From Caprimulgus europaeus (Eukaryota > Chordata > Aves > Caprimulgiformes > Caprimulgidae): 64,000 bases of DNA. Position numbers and translations under genes: made by a program. This document shows, in pieces, positions 14,001-28,826 of this stretch (position 1 is its first letter; each line of letters begins with the position of its first letter). A model generated the notes under the pieces. The model did no database searches. It was not told the origin of the DNA and worked only from the letters and a program-made list of their open reading frames with translations. The stretch covers positions 35,300,515 to 35,364,514 of the forward strand of contig OU015528.1 in the NCBI GenBank assembly GCA_907165065.1, in the 5' to 3' direction.

Positions 14001-17000
14001 TTGAATTATTTGCTGCTTTGATCATTCAGGGAACTTTTTAACCTCAAATATTCAAAACAAATGCTTTCATTATTTTAGCATTTCTTTCTCCCTTTAGCAG
14101 CACTGCTTTGAAAGGAAATTGTTCTGTAACATCTGTAACATTGTCAGTGCCAGAGAAACACACTGCTGCATCTCTCAGATGAAAACCTTCCCAGCAGCAT
14201 CAGGAACTTAGCACTCCTGGTAAAACATCTGCTGCAGACAGTTAACCTTGACAGTCCTGTGAGTAAAAATATTAATAACAAAACCAGCCTATGCTGTGGG
14301 CAAACGTGTCTGCTGACGTCCATGTACAAAAGGCCTTCACCTCAGACTCTGTCCATCTTCATTAGCATGTCAAACAGATCGCTGAACTGAGTTAACTCAT
14401 TTCAACTCATTCTACAGTGACTGGAAAACAGCATTGAGCATAGCACACATAAGGACTGCAAAAAAAATTTCTGTTAATACTAGAACAAAATTTTAATATA
14501 ATTAAGAAACTTTTTGGTGGCTATTCCTTCACACAACACACCCCTTGTGTCATAATTATGCAAAAGGACTCCTCGTACACACACAACAGCAGTACACTCC
14601 TCTAGTATAAGGCCGACAATAAGTTCTACAAACTCTTTTTCTTCTCAAAAACTTATTTTCCTGCAACCAGTAACTATTCTTGCAAAGAACAATTGTGGTC
14701 TAAATTTCTGACAAGTTTATAACTTTTTCATCATGGTGAGGAATTACTATTTAATTGAAACAGCAATTCTCCTGCTTTAAGTTTTCAAAGTGAAACAGTC
14801 ATTTAAACCTTGTAAATGGGATTGGGACCAACTACCTTAACCAACGGAGTCAAGTCAAAACCGAGTGCTGTGAAAAAGAGGATGGAGAGTACGTACAATG
14901 TAGCTCCCAATCCTCCCATGTATTGGAATGTCCCTCTCTACACAGGAGTAGGTCTACAAGGTTCTCTAGAAGAGAATAAACACTCATACAGGTAAGTCTG
15001 CAAGTTGGCATCACATCAGCCAGGTGGGACTCAACAGCAGAGTCTCACACCACTGACACTAGATAACTCAGCCTCCACAGGACAGCTGGCATTCACAAGG
15101 CCAGGGATGAGCCTACTCACCTGATGAACAGCTCAGCATCACCCGGACAACAACATTTATATGCACATCTTACCGTGCAGAGAAGACGTATCATGGCACA
15201 AATTACATGAGCACCTAAGAAGAAACTTTGAGTAGTCATTCCAAATAGCAGAGCAAAAGCAGCTGCTTTCCCTTGCAGAGATGCCTTTTAAAGTGTTTTG
15301 GTTTTTTTTTTTTTTCCAGTGGTGCATCTAAGGATGATACTTCTTTCTTCCTTTAAAAGTCCCTCCCTAGTCTGCATGCATTCACACTCCATTAGTTCAG
15401 AATAGCTGCTGTTATAGTGAAATTAACTGTTGGGATTTCTCACATTGAAACTTCCATCATTCTTCCCCATTTGATTTTTTGTTTTAATAAAATTTCAAAA
15501 TAAACTAAATTGATAATATTTATTTATATCTTGTCTACAAATAAATTCTGTTCCATTTCTGTTGGTAATTGGGCCATTTCTGTTACAATTCACTTATTAA
15601 TTCAGCAGAACAAAGCTCACCTTAGTAAGTTATGCACATTAATAACAGCCTATTACCCATGTTGCTGTCTTATGAGTCAATTAAGTCTAATGTCCAAACT
15701 TTAAAATGAGCAGAAGAGACACGTTTCTGCATAATGAACAACGTTAAAAAGCCAACAAATGTTCATAAAGACTCACTACCTCTATCTACACAGCCTTTTA
15801 CTAGAAGATATTCATGTTTATATAAGAAATGGCATCTACTACATTTTTCTAAAATTTGCCTCTACTGAGCCTGAGATGTAATGAACTAATCAAGACCACC
15901 AAGCATACTAGTTTTTTGTTTCTTTTTTTAACTCCTTGCACATCTCTTACTTCTGCTGAAATGCTGAGCCACAACCTCCATTTTTCTTCTCACAGGACAA
16001 CTATTATTCTGGAATTAATGAACCTTCTCCAGACAATGGCTGTCAGAGCACACATGGCTCAGACATCCCGGTACATGTGTTGGGCAGCCTGAGCACACAA
16101 CATCGATTTCTATGACCTGAGCCCTCTGTCAGTTTTGCTTTGGGTGTTTGACATCCAGGGTGTTTTACCCTAATGCCGTTACTGTAAGACTCCGCCAGAG
16201 AGCTCTTGATTCTGTCTGTTTTCTTCTTGCTTCCCCAGAAAGACTTAAATGCCTAACAAGGGGCTGTTACTTAAGTGATAAAAATAACAGACTTCTCAGT
16301 TTGAGGAAAACACTGAAATACTAAATGTTAATATAGATCAGTCCATAATGGACATTTTTCTGCTTTTTTCATGGAAACTTTTTTTTTTCTCAACATATAA
16401 ATATTTAAACCTATCTTATCCTTTCTTCTAATTTTTAAATGAGATTTTTACTGAAAATTACATTTCAGAATTAATAGCTGATTAAAAAAAAATCAGCACC
16501 TTAAAAATGTTGCCCCTTCCCATCATTTCTCATTCCTCATATATAAATTATCCAACAATAACAAAATTTATTAAGAGTTTCACTCTCCTCTAAGCCGCAG
16601 TTTGGACAAATGTATTACTGGTTAAGTAATAAATAGTGCCCAGCAGTTCAGATGCTTTTCATGCATTTGAATAGACTTCCACATACGAAACACATGCACT
16701 ACGGGAAAATATTACAGCCCTGACTCAGAAGAGCATGTAAGTGCATTAAACAGGCACTTATCTGCATTGGCACAAACATGAAAAGGCATGACATCAGAAG
16801 GCATGACACAGAGGGAGAAACAGTTCAATTAATATAAAAGATATAGAATTAAATCTGGTTAAGTTCGAGGTTTTGGAGGGTATTCCAGAAGTTTATTGTT
16901 ATTATTACTGAGTTTTTCAAAACCTATTTTCAGATCTTGTTTCAGGTAAAAATCTTCCTACCATTTTCCATGAGAAAAAGAGAGATCTGTCAATAAAGAT

Positions 17001-19301
17001 TAAGTATTTTTAGCCCGAGCATATACTATAAATGTTTCTATTTTCCCTGTGCCTATTTAGACACCTCACTGGATTATTTATAAACTAGTATAAGTCTTTT
17101 GCATGGAGTGTAGATACAGAGGTATAAAGTGGCTGGCATCTTCTCTTATGTAGAAGAGGCTTGTAAATCTTGATTTGTGTGACAGAAATCATAAATTATT
17201 ACTCTTTATTTGAAGTGGCCAGAACAACAGGATCTGGCACTTCCTTAATCACCTTCAAAGTCTACTGTTAAAAAAAAAAAAAAAAACACCAACAAACAAA
17301 CAAAACTAAAACTTGCTTCATGACTGGAAACTGTGGAACAATATTTCATGGCTGCAAATAAAGGCTATAAAGCAAAAACGTTCAGCCAGCTCTTCCTGGT
17401 GGACCACTGCTCTCTTTATTATCACTATTGTTGCACAGTGATTTAAATATGAATGCAAAATAGCTTCAGTCTACATTGCCTGACTTCACAATTCTCTTAG
17501 CTCCCAACACTCCTGTCACAGGAAACTACTTTTGTCACTTGGTGCTTTTAGCAGCTACACACAATGACAACACAGAGTAAGAATGCCTGCAAAAAAAAAA
17601 AAAAAAAAAAATAGGACTAAACAAAACCTTAACCTATAATCTGAGACCACTCAAGTCTACATTCACAATCCACTGGCAAATACACATTTCCCAAATTTCT
17701 GTGACTAGAAATATATAATATCTTAAATATTAACAATTTCTACCACTTTTAAAAACTCTTACAAAGTAGTATTGCAATTAAGGACAAAACATAAAACAGG
17801 CATGAATGGGAATAAAGTACAGATGATCTCATCCAAGGCAATTGCTTGTTAATCTAAAACTCTCCAGTTACAGAGGTACAATTTGAACTTTAAATCCTAA
17901 AGACTGATTGCAACTCCACAGAATTTGGAAAGATGCAAGGAGACAGGAGAGCAAGGCTTGATGTTTCATTCTTATGGCTTCAGCTCAGTCTCATCAGAAT
18001 CTTTTCTGGCCAAACTAAAGCACTGAAGTAAAACTAAACCAAATCTATACTAAATCTTTCCACTTCCAATTCAACCCTGTTATGTTTTGGTCTCTTTGGT
18101 ATGGGCACTGGAAATCTTACTCTTTTCTTTGTAGCAGCCTATGTGAAGTCCCCTAAGCCTTTCTACATCATCCTGCTCTCTAACACAAACAACCTTAGTT
18201 CCTCCTTTCTTCTCTCCTATAGGTCATCATTTCTAAATTTCTGACTACTTTGGTAATCTGGAATGTCTCCATTAGTCCACATATTTCTATCTTTATTCCA
18301 TAATAAAAACAAACTCATGCTTACAAGAACAGAGGTTATGAGGAAAAAGCTACACGCACAAGATCAAGACTTGATCACAGTAAGTCATTACCTTCTTCCC
18401 TGTTTTTCCACCTTTCCCCAAACATGTTGTTATCAGTCATCAGTTCAGAGAAGTTTAGGGACACTTCAGAATTTGACAAAGTCAAACAATGAAAAGATAA
18501 AATTCAACGGGAATTTATGTAGCAAATGGAAGATGCAATGAGCCTGGACCACTCATTCACGTAAATGCCCTGGGAAGAAAAGCAGCATCCCCTATTCCTG
18601 TTCCTGGATGACAGCCACTAACTCACCCTGAGGTGAGACTTTGCTGCTGGCCCCACTGGAATGCTTCTCAGAAGGGGTGCACCAGGAGGAGGAGGGCAGA
18701 AAAAAAAGCTCAAGGGGCAGAGGTTCGGGTGAGCTCAGGAGGGGAGAACACTGTGGTGTGTTTAGGGCCCAAGCTAGTATTTTCCTTTGTTTGTGTTTGT
18801 GTCAGATATTGTTGAAAGGGATTAATTTGGAAATAATTATATAGCTGTTCAACTATAGTTCAACATACAGCTTTTGTGCCTAAGAATAAGACCATATTTT
18901 ACAGAAAAACAACAAAACCTTACAAACGACAACACAAAAGTCAAATAAGCTCTATAGTATTGTCTCCATAGTGTTAGAATTTTACAATTCTAATTAACAA
19001 AAACATTATCTTTTTATGATACCAGTCTATCTGAACGTTTAATATTAGCCTTAGTCCTTAAGCTACAATCTTTTCAAGTTAATGGACTGCACATTTTTTT
19101 TACAAGATTACATTAAAAAAAACCCAGAAAAATAAGATTTTCTTTTAAGATGTTCATCAGTTAAAGGTTAAACAATGTTAGCATTCATATGGTCAGAACC
19201 TGGCTTCAGCGTCTACTGAGGTAAATGAGAAAGCTCATGCATCTTCACATTACTGTTTACTTTGCCTGGCTCCAGACTAAACAAAACATTACTTCTGATC
19301 C

Positions 19302-20210
19302 AGAATCATAGCATCGTTTGGTTGGAAAAGAGCTTAGAAATCATCAAGTCCAACCGTACTTATCCACTACTAAAACATATCCCTGAGCACTCCATCTCCC
19401 CGTCTTTTAAATACTTCCAGGGATGGTGACTCAAACATCTCCCTAGGAAGCTCATTTCCTGACAACCCTTTTCAGTGAAGAAGTATTTCCTAACATCCAA
19501 TCCGTACCTCTTTTGGCACAATTTGAGGCCATTTCCTCTTGTTCTATCACTAGTTACTTGGGAAAAAAGACACACACTCAGCTCCCTGCAACCTCCTTTC
19601 AGGCAGTTGTAGACAGTGATAAAGTCTCCCTTCAGCCTCCTCTTCTCTAGACTGAACAACCCCAGTTCTCTCAGCCGCTCCTCATAAGGTCTGTTCTCCA
19701 GCCCCTTCACCAGCTTCATCGCCCTTCTCTGGACATGCTCCAGAGCCTCAATGTCCTTCTTGTAATGAGGGGCCCAAAACTGGACACAGTATTCAAGATG
19801 TGGCCTTACCAATGCTGAGTACAGGGGAAGGATGACTCCCCTGGTCCCGCTGGCCACGCTGTTTCTGATACGAGCCAGGATGCCCCTGGCCTTCCTGGCC
19901 ACCTGAGCACACTGCTGGTTCATGTTCAGCCAGCTGTCGACCAACACCCCCAGGTCCTTTCCTGCCAGGCAGCTTTCCAGCTACTCCTCCCCAGGCCTGT
20001 AGTGTTGCATGGGGTTGTTGTGATCCAAGTGCAGGACCTGGCACTTGTCCTTGTTGAACCTCATACAGTTGGTTGCCACCCACTGATCCAACCTGTCCAG
20101 GTCCCTCTGCAGAGCCTTCCTACCCTCAAGCAAATCAACACTTCCACCCAGCTTAGTGTCATCTGTGAATTTACTGAGCATACACTCAATGCCTTCATCC
20201 AGATCACTGA
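19302..20210 (-). mobile_element. CR1 LINE, 5'-truncated, minus orientation, decayed
   Basis: The 3' end lies at 19302 (AGAATCATAGCATCGTTTGG). On the minus strand the RT portion ([16 protein letters not shown], 19981-20181) is broken by a nonsense codon at about 19979-19981, then the frame continues as [14 protein letters not shown] through [19 protein letters not shown] to [16 protein letters not shown]-like C-terminal sequence. It diverges visibly from the 7992-8940 copy, so it is a separate insertion, probably from another CR1 subfamily. Confidence 0.93.
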
Positions 20211-23200
20211 ATCAAACCTAAGTTCTGCTACAGCCAAAACTTGGAAGTCTGTATGTTCTCAGAGGTCAACATCACGAAACATTAATTTATCTGCTAAGTC
20301 AGATCCTACAGTGGTTACAAATATTTGAAAATGTAATAAATCCTAATACCTTGAGGAACAAATTTAAAGAAATCCATCAGTATGAGGTAACACACCACAC
20401 AAGCATCCACCAGCCAGTAAAGTGGCAAAACTGCTGGTTCTTACAGCTTCTCTCATTTGCTGGAAACTTTAATACAAGTATGAAACAAAATACACTGAAG
20501 TGATATCCAACAGTCACACATTGAATGACCAGGCTAGAGTCACACTGGCAAGACTTGTTGCTTTGAAATTTAAAGCAAGTTTTTTTTTCATATTTATGAC
20601 ATTTCTCATGACATTTAGTCAAATAATCAATCTCTTTCTAGTGCACTACAAGACAATTTCCTCTGAAATAGTGAAGCCATTAACTACAGTGCAGCAAATG
20701 GAGTTGGCTTCCAGTTTCTGGAAAAACAAAGTAGCAATGGGCAGCCATCTTTCAGAAGTAGTTTCTCCATACTGCTTTGTTTATTCCTGCAATATTTAGA
20801 GGGCAGTTCTCGGCCTTTGACAGCAAGTCTGTATTTGTTTGCTAGCCTCTTTGGCACTGCTGAACACTACATTGCAGTAAACTGTCCACTCAGACCAGCA
20901 CACATATTAGTCATCCTGAACAAAAGTCAGCTTGGATGGACACATATCACAGTGATGTCCACTGTGCCCACTGTGCCCACAGCAGTGTGAAGAAGGTAGC
21001 TTATTTACCATGCAATGAAGAAGACAAAGTGGTCTTCACAGCATCACCATGTTATCCTTCATTTAATCTCTGAATCTATTTCTTTCAAACACACACTCTT
21101 TAAAAATATCATCCTTCTCAATGACTTTCAAAGTGACAATATTTTCACTTCCCAAAGTGGTAGAATAGATACAATCTGAAGAAAGGTAAACTCTCTTAGT
21201 ACAAAACACGGTGGTACCAAATGAAAGCAATTCATAGTTCACACTGGACTCCTTGCTTCTGATTACACTAGACTGACTGATCTATAGACACTGAACTCAT
21301 TACAAAGTTTTCAAGGAAATATAAGGACATAACAAACAAACAGCTACCTACCAGCAGATCTATATCATGTGATGGAGTTTGGTGAATGAACTGTGGAGGC
21401 AGCAACAGCCCTCACTGACTAGGTGAACAGTATCACTCAGCACTACGATCTTGCACCTTAAATATACACATAAGGGTGATATTACTGCTAAATGCTGAAT
21501 TTTAGTATTAATTAATTAAGCAGAAACAACTTAATTCAGAGTGCTAAGTGTACAATTTTAATAGATGCCTTTTACTATAATTTCTGCATTTACAGGCTAT
21601 ATATCATGAATGGAAGTACTTCCTATACAAGAAAGCATGGGTCTATTAGCTACAATGACAAAAAGATCTTGAGGTTTGGGGTTTCTGTTCCCCAGGCAGA
21701 CACAGACTGACTAAGTTATATAAAAGCTGTAACTCTATTACCTGCTATCCTACTCAACAGACGGCTGCATTCATTTCCTCAAAATGAACAGGGGTGTATA
21801 ACAGCAGAAAGGAGACATTTAATGAAGAAGACAATAGGCAAAATTCAGTCTCAATAGTTTCTTCTCCTATCAAAAATTAAAACAAAAACCCTGGAATTTG
21901 CAGTTAGGGAATTCTTCCAGCTTCATAAAGTAAAAAGAAACTAAACAGAGCTACCATGATGCTGTACAGGCATATAGTGGTTTTCCACATGAACATCATT
22001 TCAGCACTGCTGAGCAGGCATGTGCCTACCACAGCCTACTCTAAGGCTTCCTGCTGAGCCCCTGCTTTACTTTCCCTTTGAACAGTGATTATTTACATAC
22101 CTTTTAAAATGAAAGCGTGCTGGTCTCTGTTTTCATTGTGATGCTGTCTATTGTTTCATATAGAAAAACAGCTTTGAAGGTTGCTGATACTTTGGTGTGT
22201 ATCTTACTCTATCACCAAAAAAGGCCTGAAAGATAAAAACAAGGCTGCACCTGTGTGCATCTCCACAGGTCCATCCAAGCAGCTGTCCATGCCAGCTCCT
22301 TCAGTACCACTCTCACTACCTTCCATGGCAGAGGACAGACAGACCTCGCCCTTTGATCCTTCTGCATGTGACCCTCTGCAAAAACACAAGCCTGCTATTT
22401 ACTAAAAGAATTTCTCTGTTGATTCTGCACGCACCCCAGCCTCATGTCAATCCTCATGTGCGGCATAGCCATCCCAGCCTCTGCTCCCTGGCTTGGAAGG
22501 GCAGAAGCTGGGGCGTGCTGCAGGGAATAGAAATCACTAATGTTGAACACATTTAGAGGTCTGCCTCAACAGGGTTCATGCAGCCACAGCATGTCTCAAG
22601 AGCACGCAATAGCTCAGTTGTGTGCTTGAGGGGCACAGCAAACAAGGAGGGAATTCAGCAAAAATGTAAGGAATGAAAAAAACATCACTTGGTGGTTACG
22701 TGATGTTATAAATTGCAATAAGGTATGCTGGCAGCTGTCACAGTTCTTCCCCATTAACATTAATAAAACACACTAGAATTGAATTAAGATTATTTTACTG
22801 ACTTTAAAAATAAATAATCAAGCTCTCTAAAACTCTTCTTGGCTTTGATGAGGTCACAAACTGGTCAGTGAATTGCATTGAGAACTCATTACTATCTCTA
22901 TTGCAGCAACAACTAGTAAAGCCACTAACTGATACCAGGGCTCCTGCTGCGCAATCCAGAATATGTACAAGCCAAATACCTGTGCACACATGAAAACAAC
23001 AGTCTATGCTTGTACAGGATTTACAGCTGAAAGAGACCAAGGCAAGGGGTAGGAGCAGAAATGTACTAAACACAGACAGTGAGAGGCTCAGGAGCAAGTA
23101 CCCGAGTCCCAGTTCAGTCTGATTTCACTCAAATACTTCAATTTGAAGAAAAGCATTGCATACTGAGAGCAAGCATATTTCAGATGTATCAAGCATTCAG

Positions 23201-25596
23201 GAGCAAAACTGATAGCTCTAGGCATACAACAGTGGTTTCCTAGAGTATCTCATGACAGTCTAAACACCTTAATACCACAAGTGGCCTATACAGAAATCAC
23301 ACAGAAATTGCACCAATTTAGCTAAACTGGTTTGCAAATTGACTTACTTACATCAGAGCCAGCCTCTGGTGCATTCTGTTAAGTGTGGGAAATTTGGTTT
23401 GGAAGCCAAACTAAGCTAAATGAGTACTGGGCACTCTTAACCTGATTGAAGCACGGTCATACAAGCTTGCTACACTGATTCAGGTAAATCAGCTTTAGCA
23501 AACAATTTAGTTAAATCAGTGCAAATTCTGTATTTACACCACAGATACGATTCACTCTTTTTCCACTTTTCACATGGCTTATTCCTCAGTAGTACAGTTT
23601 ATGTGAAAACAAATGTATCACAAAGAAATAGAGAGCACAAAAGCACATTTCAGTCACACATATAGTAGAATTATATTTAAAAGAAAAACACTCAAAAGGA
23701 AATTTACTCTGTCCAAATATATGCGTGTCTATTTTTAATCACCTAGGCCTGTATCTCTAACTATTAAGAGGATGAGGAACTTAGATACCTGATTTTAGGT
23801 GCACTGAATAGCACCTCGTGGCTGCCTAGCTGAAAAACTATAGACCACATTTGAAGACTTTTCAAGCAGAAATAGTGTAGAGGATTCTGTAATAGGGATA
23901 TAAAGGATCTGCAGATAGGATTAAAAAGTAGATGTAGTTCTCCCTGTAGTTTTAGGTTTGTAAGTCTAACCATGTTTGAAAAGAGAATATTGTCCATTAT
24001 ATTTAACAGCTGAGCTGAGCTGGTCTGTAGAGATTTGTTTCTTTTTTTACATTACCCACTAAAAGGGCAGAAAAAAAAGGGTATGGACTCTGACTACATA
24101 CCTACATATCCTGTTTTGCAAGATAAGACATCTAAGCTCATGAGATGTTCCACTACTTCTATAGATGTAACGACCCATACTTGTGGAATGGAGCCTTGTT
24201 GATGAATCCTTCTACAGAGGAGCAATGGGTTACTTAAATTAAAGTCCTCAAGTGATAAGAAAAAATAAAGAGGGGGAAAAAAAAAGAGGAAAAAAAAGTT
24301 AATTAGAAAAATAGGAAATAGCCAAAAGAAAATGTTTGCTCCAAAAATTAACAAGTTCATGAAATAAGGGTGATGATGATTCACATACTTGAATTTAAAA
24401 AAAAAAAAAGTTTAGAAAAAAATAAATTTAGTGCAGAACTAGAACTGTCTCTTTGCATGTCTAGGCACAGTTTTCCTTTCTACATAATTATCAATAAGAC
24501 ATTCCAAAGTGAAGCTCTGATGAAAGGTGTCATAAAATCATAATCCACACATACCAATTTTCATGTTTGATTGTTCCATGTCTTCCTGTTTGTTCCAAAA
24601 TAATTACAATTATCATAAAGTAGTCTGATTATGAACACAAAACAGTTTATCAAGACTGTCTGACACTTTAATTTCCATCATTTCTAATTCAGGAAAAGGG
24701 GTACCACAAATCTCCAAGCTCATTTTCAATTTTTACTGCTCTTCCTCTCCCTTTCTGAGTCTTCATCTTAATTGAATTGATACAAAATAATTCTGCTAAA
24801 CTCAGTAATAAAAATGTATCCTAGAGGTCAAGTAACACAGCATTTTATGTTATTCCAAGTCACTTGTTCTTCTGCTCATTTTTGTCTCTCATTCTTCACA
24901 TCAAACTAACATTAGCTAATAGCATTAACAGTGCTATCTTTAAAGACAGAAAATTGATGACACAGTCAAGGACAATTATTCTACTTTTTTATAGTATTAA
25001 TCCATATCAGAAACAGTTCACAATGAAATTCTCCTTGAAAAGAATGTAAGACTCCTACAGTCAAGCAAAGGATTTCCAGTTCTAGATTACTTAGAAGCAT
25101 GACTTATTTAACCAGTATCAGAATTACAGAAGCATGTTAAGTGAATGAAGAAGCAAATCACCTATTCTTCATTGCTGTGAGCATAAGAGTACATTATAAA
25201 TGATAAACACTACATATCACCAAAAAAATTTATTGCCATAATATAAATTTACCAAAAAAAAAAAAAAATCTAATAAAAAGGACTCTACTACAAAGCTTTG
25301 GATAGCTTTTAAGACACTAAAAATCAGGACTTCGCTCAAGCCTAGGACTCCAGAGGTCATGACATTCCTGTGTTCTAGACAACAGCTGAGAGAAAAATCA
25401 GTCCTTTCCATTCTACAGTGAAAAATGTTAAAAAGAGGGGTCTGCTGAACAGTTTCTTCTAGACTTTACCTTTTGACAAAAGAAAAGCATGAGATAAGAG
25501 CAAAGGAGGAATAAGGGCTTAGGAAATGTGTTTATTAAGCTTCCAATTAATTGATAAAAAAATAATAATAAAAATTGATTAAAAATTGATTAATTG

Positions 25597-25673
25597 ATTT
25601 ATTGATTAATCAATAAATTATTATTGATTAATAATTTTATTATTAATCAATTAAAAATTGATTAATAATAAAA
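25597..25673. repeat. AT-rich palindrome pair
   Basis: This lies in a degenerate TTGATTAA-rich tract of about 25550-25680. A 22-bp perfect palindrome at 25597-25618 is followed by an inverted repeat with 18-bp perfect arms (25635-25652 and 25656-25673) and a three-base loop. Confidence 0.93.
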
Positions 25674-28600
25674 CTGATTAAAGGATGGGGTATCCCTGCA
25701 CCAGGAAATGTAGACAAAAATTGACATAACCTTCTAGAAGTTCCATCCCATCATTTATGGTTGTCTTCACCCTTTCTCTGTAGAGCAAGACATTAGCCAT
25801 TCTTGACATTATATTCTATGGTTCTCTCCCAGAAGAACAGAAACCACTACTCGCTGTTATCACATAAATGTCACTTTTGCAGAAGAGTAGCCCACAATGG
25901 ACTACAGCTCACCTATTTTTTTCTTAGCTTCCAATAACTTTAAAATGTTTTATTTGTTTAAAAAAGCAGAAGTTCCTCAAAGCCTTATTAGGATACTTTC
26001 TTACTACTGCAGTATCAGTGTTCATCCAACAGTAGCCCTAAAGAAGGTTTTGAGATGGAGAAAAAGCCTTGATTTGAATATGCCAGTTCACAACCTGTAG
26101 TAGAGCCTCCCTTAGGATAATTTTATTCAAGGCAATTTTGTAAAAAACTAATAAGCTAGAAATAAAATTTTAAAAATTCTTTATGCTACTTAGTGGTTTT
26201 CCTGAATTTCAAGTATTAAACATTTATCTTAGTAGCCTCTTCTCTTTAACAGGAGCCATTTTTCACTTTCCTACAAACTGAAAAAAAGTGTTTAGTTTCC
26301 TTGAAAATCACTATATTACAATATTCATAACATTGGTACATATGGGTACATACTTAACTCTAAATGTTTTCTCTAACACAGTTACATCTCAACACCATGT
26401 ATGTCACATTTTCAGGCATTTAACTTCAAAATCTCCTGTCTAAAAACCTACAAATACTGCAGAACACGTGCCACTTTTGATAGAGATAATATGCACAAGC
26501 ACAGTGTCAAGATTGTGAGCTACTGTCTGTCTAGGAAAAATAAAAAGCAAATACATGCACAGGATCACATTCTGAAGCTTACAGAAGTACACTGAATTAT
26601 TGTCTTTTTGATACAGCTTCAGAGAAATTCATGGTAAACTGAAAGACTATAATTTTTTTTTCTAAATTGAAGAGCCAAGTGTATAATGATGCCTAAGACT
26701 GTGTAGCTCTGTACAAATTGTCATTTGGGCTTCTCCCTGTCCTTTTCCTTTCCCTTCCCCTTGCCAATACTTTATTCTGAGCTGAATTCCTAAGGATTGT
26801 GATAAATGCAAATATTTTCACCCTACAAAACTGTTAATGTGTATTTTTTCTTCCCTAGGCAGCAGAATACAACAAATCCAGAAGCAACTATAACCAACAC
26901 AACCCTGCATTTCAGGGCAAGACCAGTCCCTCATTTCCTGAGCCTGCCTTACTTTGTAGTCTTCAAATGCTAAACCTCTCCCGAACAGGCCTTTCTTTTC
27001 TCTCCCCTGGCCATTCTTTTATTTAATTGCCAATTCAAATGTATAATTTTTCTTCAGCATCTCCTGGTTAGATTTTTCCTTTAAGATCCTCTCTCCTCAA
27101 GGTCTTAGGTTTTTTTCAGATTGGTTTCCGATTCATAGGAGCACTCAAATCCTCTAGCACACTTAGCTTATCAATTTGACAATGCTCAGTGTGTCCAGGA
27201 TTCCCTGCATATTCTAGGAACTCCTTTCCTGATCTGGAGATTGCCATACTAATGCAGGAATCACAGTGCCCTTCTTTTAAACACTCTTTAAATACTCTTG
27301 ATTCAAAACAATACTGTGAACTCCAATCTCTAACGAAAGCAAAGTGAGTATTTAGCTTGATAAGTCTTGAAATATTTTAAGATATTAGGGTTTTCACTAT
27401 GATAAATAACAAAGCAGTGAAGGAGGATCTTCTTAACATCTAGTGCCAAGTTCAGTTTAAAAAGCACTGGAGCTCATTATCATGGCTACTAGCTTATAGT
27501 TCTTTCAGAGCCAAACTAGTCACCCATGCTAACAATTTTCAATTACCACTAAAATGGAAAAGAATTTCCCTTTTTTTTTTTTTCATTTTTTCTTTTTTTT
27601 TGTTGTTGATGAGTGTCATGTCTGCTGTGATTATGGACAGGCAAACAATTTCTTCATTCTGTTAATTGCTTTAGAACAAGATGCAGGATAAACAAGTGAG
27701 CTCAGTTTCTTTTTCCACCTCAAATGAGCATTGCCTATAATCTTGGCAGGAGAAAGCTGCCTTCTTGAGATTTCTTCTGGGGCTTTTGAGGTTTGAAAAA
27801 TTCTTCTCTGGTGTGTTGTTAATAGCTGCATAAGGCAGGGCTGGATTTCAGCATGGTTCCTTACAGAATGTAATGTCTGATCGTGAAACAATATACAAAA
27901 TTTTATTTAGAATTGAGTGCACATTCCCAAGCAATAAATCCACTGTATTTAGCAAGAGAAAATTTAGAAAATTATGTCTTTTAAAGTCTGCTGCATATGC
28001 TTTCTGTTCTGCACATGCACAATTCTGATGTGCAAGGGTCTGAATTTGGCAAAGCTGGTCCTGAACCAGGATTGTAGGACAGATGATGTTGCATGTTCGG
28101 TCTGTTGTTTTGTCAGGGTTTTTTGTTGTTGTTTTGTTTTGTTTTAGAAGGAAAGACTTACCAATCCCTCACCTAAGAACTCTGAATCAGCTGGTCGTTT
28201 ATAACAAAGTTCGACCAAAGGATATGAGATTTTGAAAACAAGGGGCCTGTTTAGACAGAGATCCAAAACCTTCCATGAGAAAAAGCTGTAAAGTGAGATC
28301 AGAACACAGTAACAAATCTGCACTCAAAGAAGACTAAGTGCAGGCAAAAGTTTAATTGGCCCTGAGAGTTACCCATAAAATACACATTCACAGAAAGCAA
28401 GATTTCTTTAACTGCTTCAGGTTTTTCACATTTTTAGTGAGAGAAAATTTATAAAGAATGGAACACTAGCTTCTATCATCAAACATGATTAACAAAATAT
28501 TGTAAGCCACTATCGTAATATATATGTATATCCAGTAAGATAGATCTTTCATAGCTTAATAAAGAAAGACATTCAGACAGTCCACAAAACTCTACTTGAA

Positions 28601-28806
28601 CTTATAGCTGGGAGCTGAATTAAAAAAGTAAAAGCAAAAATCACTTGATTAAGTCATGAGATCTAGGATGCAGCCTTCTTCATTAAAATCTTCAAGGACA
28701 AACAGGGGGGAAAAAAGAAAAAAAATCTTTTTGTCAGCCATCAATCAAAGGTTAGGAAAACCCATATATGCATTTTTTAGAATATGTTTGTATGTGCATA
28801 TACATG

Positions 28807-28826
28807 CATACACACACACACACACC
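28807..28826. repeat. Short CA microsatellite
   Basis: A CATACACACACACACACACACC-like run of about 9 CA units lies within a TGCATATACATGCATA-rich stretch. Confidence 0.85.

Larger units (their letters stand above)
8941..19301 (-). other. KCNC2 intron, between CR1 copies
   Basis: Unique AT-rich sequence interrupted by the CR1 at 10672-10952, the palindrome at 9536-9586 and the 13-mer triplet. Open frames are short (under 100 codons), without recognisable domains. I see no gene. Confidence 0.65.
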
